A DNA stretch of 12,058 nucleotides from Casp-actino8 sp044358015 (GTDB taxonomy: Bacteria > Actinomycetota > Acidimicrobiia > Acidimicrobiales > Ilumatobacteraceae). The notes beneath the pieces are model-generated. The model did not search any database. It saw nothing but the letters and a program-made list of their open reading frames with translations, and was not told the DNA's origin. Shown one piece after another: positions 5,948-12,058 of this stretch; position 1 is the first letter of the stretch, and each line of letters starts with the position of its first letter. The translations under genes were made by a program, and so were the position numbers. Where the stretch lies: assembly GCA_044358015.1 (NCBI GenBank), contig JBIKOO010000052.1, positions 1 to 12,058 of the forward strand, written 5' to 3'.

Positions 5948-7957
5948 CTATTTGCGGGTGGTGCGTCGTTTGTTGTTGAGGAAGTCGACGAGCACGTAGT
6001 CGCCCAGGTTGTCGCTGTTCGTCATAAACGCGCGACCACCATTCATTGCGGTCATCTGCTCAACAAAACGCTGCAGGTATTGATCGGGATCAAGCATGAA
6101 CGTATTAATTCGAATGTTGTCTTTCGTGCAACGCATCGCTTCACGCAATGTTGCTTCAACCGTTAACTGTTGGGCTTCATATCCGTCAAAGTAAGTGAAC
6201 CACGGTTCACCTTGCGGAGTGATGTGGGCAGTCGGCTCACCGTCGGTGATCATGATGATTTGCTTGTTGCCCGTTTGACGACTCAACATTTTGCGCGCCT
6301 GACCAAGTGCGTGATGCATGTTGGTCCCTTGCATTCCGGTCAACGATGCTTCAATCAGTTCATCGGCCTTGATTTCCCAAGCCACATGACCAAACATCAA
6401 CACGCCCAGGTAATCGCGGGGGTATTGCGATGACATTAATGATTGCAGTGCAACGGCAACTTTTTTGGCTGGCCCCCAACGACCATCACGCACCATTGAA
6501 TACGACGCGTCAAGCATCAAAACGGTTGATGAGCGCGTGAGGTGTTCGGTTTGTTCAATTTCAAAGTCTTCAGGCGACAACTTGACTGGGGTCCCCTGTC
6601 CGCCGCGACGCAACGCATTGCGAATCGTACGCTGCAAATCAAGGTTGAACGGATCGCCGTATTCGTATTGCTTAGTTTCGTACGTGCGCTCATGACCTTG
6701 ACCAAAGCGGTTTTGCTGATGCTGACCCTGCTTGTCTTTTGACAAGTTTGAAAACAAGTCGCGCAACGATTTTGAACCGATTTTGCGCATGCCCTTCGGC
6801 GTCACTTCCAATTTGCCGTCTTTTTGGTGAATCAAACCTTCACGCTCAAGCTCTTTCACCAACTTGGCAAGCTTTTCCATTGAGCGAGCAACATCATCGC
6901 CCATCAACTCGCGCACACGATCCATGTCGGCTTCGGCGAGTTGCTGCGGTGACGTTGGATTGTTCATTAAGTCTTCAAGGCGATCAAGTTCAGCCAGATC
7001 CTTCATTGCCTGCATTGCTTGGTCGAATCCCATCGGGTCTTCGCCTTGCATTTCGTAACCCTGACCTTGACCAAGGCCCGGAAACATCTGCATCATGTTT
7101 TGCGACAGTTGATTCATTTCGTCTTGCATATCTGAATCTTGCATGAGCATCTGCGACAACTCTTGCAACTGCTGACGCTGCTCTGGTGACATTGAATTGA
7201 GCATGTCTTGGGCGGCTTGCATCTGACGGGCGATTTGCTCCATCAGTTCATCGAACGTCTTAGGGTTCTCTGGAAAGAACTCGCCGTGTTCTTGCATGAA
7301 CTCTTCGAACTTTTCGTCTTCGCCATTGTTGTGGCGCTCAATCATTTCGTTCAGCGCCTTCATCATCTCTTTCATGCGCTGCATGTCTTCAGGTGATGTG
7401 CTCTTCATCGCCGATGAAACTTTGTCGAAGTTCTGCTGCATCAACTGATCACGGAGTTTTTCCATGAGTTGTTCAAATCGTTGCTGGGCCTCAGACGATT
7501 CAAAGTCGTACGACTGCAGTTCGCGAACCTTGCCAGCCAGATCATCGGGCATCATGTCGAGTCTGAAGTTGCGCTCCATGGCGGCATTGCGAGAGTTTTC
7601 GGCACGGCGCTCATCGCCACTCTTTTCGGCATCCATGACCGACTGTTCGACAGCGTGTCGCTCTTCATCCAAGATGTCGTCAAGGGCATCAGCGATTTCT
7701 TGAAAGACGCCATTCGGGTCGCCCTTTTCCAGCAGATCTTGGCGCGCCTCTTTCAATTTGCGGCGCATTTCGCGTAGTCCCTGCATCCGCTCACCGTTGG
7801 GATCGGTAGCTCCGCGCTCCATCAATCGTCGTAAAGCCCCACGCAGATCGCCATTTTGCAACAAATCATCCGACATTTCATCGAAGAGATCACTGGCCTC
7901 AAGGTCGAAGCCCGTTTGGGTGCCATCCCAACGTGAATATGTGGACCGAGCAGTCAT
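5948..7957 (-). CDS. VWA-domain protein, Mg-chelatase-D / CoxE-like
   Basis: The 669-residue cytoplasmic protein has a long, charged, helical N-terminal part, a Met/Gln-rich section (about residues 220-320, with MQAAQDML, QQLQELSQMLMQ and NQLSQNMMQMF) and a C-terminal von Willebrand A domain. The domain has the MIDAS motif DASYS near residue 480 and MITDGEPT near 570. Proteins of this type normally pair with a MoxR- or Mg-chelatase-like AAA+ ATPase to remodel or insert metal into a partner protein. No such ATPase gene is in the window. ATG 7957 is followed by a plausible N-terminus; TACTAG lies 9 nt upstream on the minus strand and there is no Shine-Dalgarno, so the transcript may be leaderless. 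It is divergent from the nucleotidyl cyclase gene, 67 bp apart. Confidence 0.85.
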   Translation of the reverse strand: MTARSTYSRWDGTQTGFDLEASDLFDEMSDDLLQNGDLRGALRRLMERGATDPNGERMQGLREMRRKLKEARQDLLEKGDPNGVFQEIADALDDILDEERHAVEQSVMDAEKSGDERRAENSRNAAMERNFRLDMMPDDLAGKVRELQSYDFESSEAQQRFEQLMEKLRDQLMQQNFDKVSSAMKSTSPEDMQRMKEMMKALNEMIERHNNGEDEKFEEFMQEHGEFFPENPKTFDELMEQIARQMQAAQDMLNSMSPEQRQQLQELSQMLMQDSDMQDEMNQLSQNMMQMFPGLGQGQGYEMQGEDPMGFDQAMQAMKDLAELDRLEDLMNNPTSPQQLAEADMDRVRELMGDDVARSMEKLAKLVKELEREGLIHQKDGKLEVTPKGMRKIGSKSLRDLFSNLSKDKQGQHQQNRFGQGHERTYETKQYEYGDPFNLDLQRTIRNALRRGGQGTPVKLSPEDFEIEQTEHLTRSSTVLMLDASYSMVRDGRWGPAKKVAVALQSLMSSQYPRDYLGVLMFGHVAWEIKADELIEASLTGMQGTNMHHALGQARKMLSRQTGNKQIIMITDGEPTAHITPQGEPWFTYFDGYEAQQLTVEATLREAMRCTKDNIRINTFMLDPDQYLQRFVEQMTAMNGGRAFMTNSDNLGDYVLVDFLNNKRRTTRK

Positions 7958-7986
7958 ATGCGCACGCTAGTACCCAAATAGCGCCC

Positions 7987-8014
7987 TTGACCCGTCGAAG
8001 CGAGGGGGTAGTCT
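7987..8014 (+). promoter_or_regulatory. Candidate promoter of the nucleotidyl cyclase operon
   Basis: TTGACC (7987-7992) and TAGTCT (8009-8014) are separated by 16 bp, a plausible sigma-70-type pair. Transcription would start about 4 bp before ATG 8025, giving an almost leaderless mRNA. The first four bases of the -35 box match the consensus; the -10 box is imperfect. Confidence 0.45.
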
Positions 8015-8024
8015 GACGTGAGCC

Positions 8025-8573
8025 ATGAAAGTTGAACGCACCTTCGTTTTTGTTGACCTCTCGGGGTTCACCAAGTACACCGCGGCAAATGGCGACTCCG
8101 CAGCCGGAAACATTCTCACGAAGTTTCGCGCCGAAGTTCGCGATGTCGCGGCTTCATGGGGTATTCGCGTCGACAAGTGGCTCGGTGACGGATGCATGAT
8201 CGTCTCGGTTGAACAAGACATGGCTATTGGCTTTGCTCTTGACATGCAAAAGCGTTGCGAAGATGTGTGTCGACCCCTCACCGTCCGCGTCGGGCTGGCA
8301 ACTGGCGAAGTACTCATGTTCCAGGGCGAGGACTACATCGGCACCTCAGTCAACTTGGCCTCACGTTTATGCGATGTCGCCGAGCACAACGAAGTCCTCA
8401 TGCCTCGCTCCGATCTTCGACGTTTGCCACCAGGCGTCACCGAAAACAATCACGACAATGTGGTGTTGCGCGGACTTGGCGAAGTTGAAGTTGTCAACTT
8501 GACCGCCCAAGACAAAATTGGCGGCAACAACGACACGGGCGAACTCTGGACCCGCTCGCCCTTCGTTGCGTAA
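8025..8573 (+). CDS. Class III adenylate/guanylate cyclase, single catalytic domain
   Basis: This 182-residue protein is little more than one class III cyclase homology domain and should make cyclic AMP from ATP as a homodimer. Metal-binding Asp are D11 (FVDLSGFTK) and D55 (KWLGDG). The substrate-selecting positions look adenine-type: K51 in KWLGDG and D103 in EDYIG. The transition-state pair is N110 and R114 in VNLASRL. All key residues of both half-sites are present. There is no sensor, HAMP or membrane segment, so regulation must come from a partner or from expression. ATG 8025 starts directly with the first strand, VERTFVFVDLSGFTK. The GH1-like gene follows 30 bp downstream with its own AAGG site, so the two are probably co-transcribed. 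Confidence 0.88.
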   Translation: MKVERTFVFVDLSGFTKYTAANGDSAAGNILTKFRAEVRDVAASWGIRVDKWLGDGCMIVSVEQDMAIGFALDMQKRCEDVCRPLTVRVGLATGEVLMFQGEDYIGTSVNLASRLCDVAEHNEVLMPRSDLRRLPPGVTENNHDNVVLRGLGEVEVVNLTAQDKIGGNNDTGELWTRSPFVA

Positions 8574-8603
8574 CTGCCACGTGCACGCGTTTTCAAGGCT
8601 GCG

Positions 8604-9593
8604 ATGACTGAGCCAACTCCGGGTTTTTACCTACCTGCCCAATTTGCTGTTGGTCCCGATGGTCAAGCGCCATTTCGCACGCACTTTGAAGAGATCATCA
8701 ACTCGTACGCAATTGCCGGAGCAACTCAACTGCGTTTGGGATTTGATTGGTCGCAACTTCAGCCGCGCGCCGGCGGACTTGATGGCAAGTGGGTCGAGTG
8801 GTACCGCGATGTGATCAATGCCGCCAATGGCGTTGGCATTGAAGTGTGGGCATCGTTACTCGAACGCGAAGCGCCGCACTGGTTTGATGATGAACGGGGT
8901 TTCAGCGATTCAAAAAATGCCGGTCGCTATTGGCCTCGATTTGTTGAAATGGCTGCTGATTCGTTTGGTGATCTTGTTGCCGGATGGTTTCCGATTGACG
9001 ACCCGATTGGTTATGCAACCCGCCACGAACCAGATGATGCAACGCGGCACGGAGAAATGGTTGACACGATGATTGTGGCCTGGCGTGATGCCTGGCGCAT
9101 TCTGCGCGGCGGACCACCCGTTGCAAGTTCATTTGGTGTGCGCATGGTGCGATCAACTGATGAATCACAGATTGCTATCGACCTTGCCAAACGCGAAGAT
9201 CACATTCGTTGGAAAACTTTCTTGCGCGGAATTCGTGATGGCAACATCGTCATTCCTGGTCGGGCCGATCGCGAACTCGCCGACCTAGCCGGATCAATCG
9301 ACTTAGTCGGCATTACCTTTCGATCAGACTTGGGCGAAGATCAAGCGATCACCGATGATTCACTGCGTCGTTGGCAAGAGCGCGCAACGATGTTGATTCA
9401 TCGGGCCAATAATGAATCGCCTGATCGACCCATTGTGATTTCATATCGCTCAGCCCGACGGGGTATCAGCGAAACAGTCAGTGATGCTGAAGTACTCACC
9501 GAAGCCTTTGAACGTGCAGTTGTGGCATCAGTTTCAGACGGAATCGACATTCAACATGTCTTTACCAATCCACCGCGGGACAAGAAGAACTAG
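8604..9593 (+). CDS. GH1-like TIM-barrel protein without catalytic glutamates (putative pseudo-glycosidase)
   Basis: The 329-residue protein aligns by eye with family 1 beta-glucosidases: LRLGFDWSQLQP (43-54) with RFSIEWSRIEP, WYRDVINAANGVGIEVWASL (66-85) with the barrel-3 strand, PHWF (91-94), IDLVGITFRSD (232-242) with the DFxGxNYY strand, and SDGIDIQHVFTNPP (311-324) with the IADGVDVRGY end. The acid/base motif NEP is IDDP (131-134). The nucleophile motif TENG becomes SYRS (280-283), and the subsite His-His before PxWF is replaced by LLER. Both catalytic glutamates are therefore missing. At 329 residues it is also shorter than the usual 400-450. It may bind a sugar without cleaving it, or do something else. 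AAGG (8595-8598), 5 nt before ATG, supports the start. Confidence 0.7.
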   Translation: MTEPTPGFYLPAQFAVGPDGQAPFRTHFEEIINSYAIAGATQLRLGFDWSQLQPRAGGLDGKWVEWYRDVINAANGVGIEVWASLLEREAPHWFDDERGFSDSKNAGRYWPRFVEMAADSFGDLVAGWFPIDDPIGYATRHEPDDATRHGEMVDTMIVAWRDAWRILRGGPPVASSFGVRMVRSTDESQIAIDLAKREDHIRWKTFLRGIRDGNIVIPGRADRELADLAGSIDLVGITFRSDLGEDQAITDDSLRRWQERATMLIHRANNESPDRPIVISYRSARRGISETVSDAEVLTEAFERAVVASVSDGIDIQHVFTNPPRDKKN

Positions 9594-10520
9594 TTATTTG
9601 ATAGCCGTCGGTGCAACGGGAGCACCAACAGCGCGGGTAAATGGCAACGGTGTTGCAGTGAGCATGAAGTCGTACTGACCATCGGCTGCACAATCAGCAG
9701 CCAAATCATCAAGCACCCAGTTCTGACCTTGCGTTAAACCAATATCGCGAATATTGATCATGTGGACTGGCAGCATCGCTGCCGGATCTTCGGGTGGGTA
9801 ACACTCAAACACAATGGTGTCGGTCGCAACGATGGCAACATCGTTGTCGCGCACCCATTGAATGCTTTTTTGACCAAGGCCCGGCGTGGGGTACGAGTAA
9901 TGAACTTTGTTGCCTTCGCGCAACCAATGCATATGGCCCGTGCGCACACACACGATGTCACCTGGTAACACTTTCAAGCCGGCTTTATTTGCTGCCGCCT
10001 CAAGATCTTCAGCACCAATGGCATATGCCTCATCGAAGAAATCGACTCCGTGCAAGCGAGCGATGTCGAGAAGAATTCCGCGCGAAACAACTGGCCCAAC
10101 TTTCTCGATACCTAATTCGGTTGCGCCGGTTTCATTGGTGGTTGTGTCAGAAAGGCCGTTATACAAAAGACCGTCGTAACCAACATGGGCCAATGAATCG
10201 AGGTGAGTTGATGCTTGAACGCCCATACTCACGGCGTCATCACTTGATGTGAAATCGCCAGGGTCGCCGGTCATCGAATGATTGAGCGAAATCATCGTGC
10301 GCTCGGGATTGATACGACCAGGAATGAATCCGAGTTGCGGGCCATCTTCATCAAATGGATATGTGAGAGAAAAGACTTTTCCTTGACGTGCCGCGGCCAT
10401 TCCACGACGAATCGCAGCATCGTCAATGAGATTCAATGTGCCGCGACGATCGTCAGCACCCCAGCGACCCCAGTTGGAAACACCAGCTGCTAATTCACGT
10501 AAGTAATCAGGCATTGTCAT
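9594..10520 (-). CDS. Cyclase-family metal hydrolase, kynurenine formamidase-like
   Basis: The 308-residue protein belongs to the cyclase family (Pfam Cyclase, KynB-like), whose members hydrolyse amides or lactones with a divalent metal. The metal motif THLDSLAH (105-112; H106, D108, H112) corresponds to the family HxDxxxH. Further family marks are LPGDIVCVRTGHM (185-197), PGL (213-215), ATDT (232-235) and PVHM with H253. It is longer than KynB (about 210), like the longer actinobacterial relatives found near LLM and ACAD genes. ATG 10520 has GGA 8 nt upstream; Met3 is an alternative. It follows the LLM gene by 52 bp and is probably in the same operon. Its stop directly abuts the GH1-like stop. 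The substrate is unknown. Confidence 0.85.
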   Translation of the reverse strand: MTMPDYLRELAAGVSNWGRWGADDRRGTLNLIDDAAIRRGMAAARQGKVFSLTYPFDEDGPQLGFIPGRINPERTMISLNHSMTGDPGDFTSSDDAVSMGVQASTHLDSLAHVGYDGLLYNGLSDTTTNETGATELGIEKVGPVVSRGILLDIARLHGVDFFDEAYAIGAEDLEAAANKAGLKVLPGDIVCVRTGHMHWLREGNKVHYSYPTPGLGQKSIQWVRDNDVAIVATDTIVFECYPPEDPAAMLPVHMINIRDIGLTQGQNWVLDDLAADCAADGQYDFMLTATPLPFTRAVGAPVAPTAIK

Positions 10521-10572
10521 GATTTATTCCAGTCTCTCGTCTTCACATCTCGTCGTTGACTTTTCGCAGTGA

Positions 10573-11613
10573 TCAGCCGTACAACAATTCGGCCATGGTA
10601 CGCAGGGTTTCTGGTGCGCCGCCGACAACCAAGGTCGTTACTTTGCTTTCGCGCCACGCTGCAAGATCGTCTTTAATCTTGGCGGGCGAACCCACCAAAC
10701 AGATTTCGTCAATCATCGCTTTCGGCACTGCTGCGATTGCGTCGTTTTGGTGACCGCTCAAGAAAAGACTCTGAATCTTGTCAACTGCTTCTTCATAACC
10801 AAGTCGGCGAAAGACGTCGGCATGGAAGTTCATTTCTTGAGCACCCATACCGCCCACGTACAAAGCAATAGTCGGGCGTAATTTGTCGTAGGCCTTGTCC
10901 ATGTCTTCGTCAATCGCCACATTGGCCATCGCCAAGATTTCAAAGTTGTCGGCATTACGACGCGCGTTCGGGCGGGCGAACCCTTCATTGAGATGCTTGG
11001 CATACATCTCTTCGTGACGCGGCGCATAAAAGATCGGAAACCAACCATCAGCAATTTCGGCGGCCAACGCCACATTCTTCGGACCTTCGGCGCCGATGAA
11101 TATCGGCAAGTCAACGCGCAACGGGTGAGTCATCACATTGAGCGCCTTACCGAGACCCAAACCATCAGTTGCCGGAATCGGATACTCGGGCCCAGCATTG
11201 GTCAGCCGTTCTTCACGATCCAAAATCTTGCGAATAATGTCGACATATTCGCGGGTTCGCGCCAAGGGCTTGTTGAAACGTTGGCCGTACCAACCTTCAA
11301 CAACTTGCGGACCACTGACGCCCAGCCCAAGGCAGAATCGTCCACCCGACAGATGATCCATGGTGATCGCGGCCATGGCAGTCGCAGTAGGTGTACGGGC
11401 CGACAGCTGCACGATGTTTGTGGCTAAACGCAACTTGGTAGTGCCCGCTCCCCACCACGCAAGAGGCGAAATCGCGTCGCTCCCCCACGACTCGGCGGTG
11501 AACACCGTCTCGTAGCCCAGGCTCTCGATCATCTTCAATGTTTCGGGCACGCCAGTGGGCATCGAACGACCCCAATATCCGATGTGCCAGCCGAGTTTGA
11601 GATCAGTCGTCAT
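10573..11613 (-). CDS. LLM-class (F420-dependent type) flavin oxidoreductase
   Basis: The 346-residue protein is a luciferase-like monooxygenase-fold enzyme of the actinobacterial type that commonly uses coenzyme F420. Supporting segments are KLGWHIGYWG (6-15), ESLGYETVFTAESWG (30-44), LRLATNIVQLSARTPTATAM (61-80), MDHLSGGRFCLGLGVSGPQVVEGWYG (85-110) and the PIFIGAEGPKNVALAAEIADGW stretch around residue 170. The length is normal and the family is clear, but F420 rather than FMN use is inferred from the host group. The substrate is unknown; relatives act in the breakdown of steroid, terpenoid or aromatic compounds. ATG 11613 has no clear Shine-Dalgarno. It is upstream of the formamidase-like gene in a likely operon and divergent from the second ACAD. 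Confidence 0.88.
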   Translation of the reverse strand: MTTDLKLGWHIGYWGRSMPTGVPETLKMIESLGYETVFTAESWGSDAISPLAWWGAGTTKLRLATNIVQLSARTPTATAMAAITMDHLSGGRFCLGLGVSGPQVVEGWYGQRFNKPLARTREYVDIIRKILDREERLTNAGPEYPIPATDGLGLGKALNVMTHPLRVDLPIFIGAEGPKNVALAAEIADGWFPIFYAPRHEEMYAKHLNEGFARPNARRNADNFEILAMANVAIDEDMDKAYDKLRPTIALYVGGMGAQEMNFHADVFRRLGYEEAVDKIQSLFLSGHQNDAIAAVPKAMIDEICLVGSPAKIKDDLAAWRESKVTTLVVGGAPETLRTMAELLYG

Positions 11614-11701
11614 AGATATTTCACAGTAGTTGGCAACGACATTTCGGCGTGTCTTCTGCTAGAAACTTGAGGGCACTATCAGGGGATTCCCAGGGGGAAA
11701 C

Positions 11702-12058
11702 ATGGATATCGGGTACACCGACGAACAGCAGGCGATGCGCACCGAGTTGCGCTCGTACTACGAAAAACTTCTTGACGAAAAGACGGTCAAAGACTTGAGC
11801 ACGAGCCACGGAATTGGCGAGACTCCGCGTCGCGTTTGGAAGCAAATGTGCGCCGATGGTTGGGCCGGAATTGGCTGGCCCAAAGATTTTGGTGGTCAGG
11901 GTCGCAGCGCCATCGAACAATTCATCTTCTTTGACGAATCAATGCGCGCTGGCGCACCGGTTCCGATGTTGAGTATCAACACTGTTGGACCAACCCTCAT
12001 GAACTTCGGTACTGAACAGCAGAAAGAATTCTTCTTGCCCAAGATCTTGAAGGGTGAT
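11702..12058 (+). CDS. Acyl-CoA dehydrogenase, N-terminal part (cut by window end)
   Basis: The first 119 codons of an acyl-CoA dehydrogenase are present. The N-terminal helical domain is recognisable: DIGYTDEQQAMRTELRSYY, then GWAGIGWPKDFGGQG (about 59-73), FFDESMRAG, TVGPTLMNFGTEQQK and FFLPKILKGD, which lead to the flavin-binding beta domain outside the window. The GWPKDFGGQG form is typical of the ACADs found in sterol and branched-chain catabolism in Actinobacteria, not of the ACAD at 3503-4717. The start is secure because AGGGGGAAA (11692-11700) is a strong Shine-Dalgarno, unlike most starts in this window. TG-C-TAGAAA (11657-11665) may be an extended -10 box. It is divergent from the LLM gene, 88 bp apart. 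Confidence 0.93.
   Translation, partial: MDIGYTDEQQAMRTELRSYYEKLLDEKTVKDLSTSHGIGETPRRVWKQMCADGWAGIGWPKDFGGQGRSAIEQFIFFDESMRAGAPVPMLSINTVGPTLMNFGTEQQKEFFLPKILKGD

Noticed and set aside
6465..7970. Several plus-strand open frames through the VWA gene
   Set aside because: These are antisense shadows of a highly biased Met/Gln/Glu-rich coding sequence and show no domain signature.

Overview
The window looks like chromosomal DNA of a heterotrophic actinobacterium. My best guess is the Acidimicrobiia (freshwater or marine Ilumatobacter-like lineages), because it combines medium GC, an F420-type luciferase-like oxidoreductase, several acyl-CoA dehydrogenases (ACADs), a stand-alone class III nucleotidyl cyclase, and several starts with no Shine-Dalgarno but a -10-like box just upstream (leaderless style). 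This placement is inference. I found no tRNA, rRNA, transposase, integrase, phage gene or CRISPR array.

Left part (1-4717): four genes lie between copies of one short sequence. They are a metallo-beta-lactamase hydrolase (+), an FAD aromatic-ring monooxygenase (-), an amidohydrolase-2 family protein (+) and a complete ACAD (-). The last 66 bp of the ACAD gene (catalytic Glu384 codon to stop) recur as relics, all on the minus strand, at 1-29 (cut by the window edge), 1035-1100 and 2306-2371. The layout is relic A, MBL gene, relic B, monooxygenase, relic C, amidohydrolase, complete ACAD. The repeats are 1071, 1271 and 1197 bp apart, so there is one gene per interval. All three relics lose clear similarity at or next to the same codon. 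They differ from the intact copy almost only at synonymous positions, and each copy with the region in view has the same small inverted repeat. This looks like a single-gene cassette array built at an ACAD 3' end, or a series of ACAD genes replaced down to the same point. It is the most unusual thing in the window.

Middle part (4718-8024): a perfect 18-bp palindrome just upstream of the ACAD start looks like a repressor operator. A five-helix membrane protein with a His/Met-rich metal-binding-like linker and a WHLHTGTC-containing C-terminal domain follows on the plus strand. It converges on a large von Willebrand A (VWA) domain protein, and a 52-nt hairpin exactly fills most of the space between them.

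Right part (8025-12058): an adenylate/guanylate-cyclase catalytic-domain protein and a GH1-like protein that has lost the expected catalytic residues form a short plus-strand operon. They abut, with no spacer, a minus-strand pair made of an F420-type LLM oxidoreductase and a kynurenine-formamidase-like cyclase-family protein. A divergent second ACAD begins at 11702 and runs off the window. The LLM, formamidase-like and ACAD genes, with the monooxygenase and amidohydrolase further left, suggest catabolism of aromatic, alicyclic or acyl compounds, but no specific substrate can be read from the sequence.
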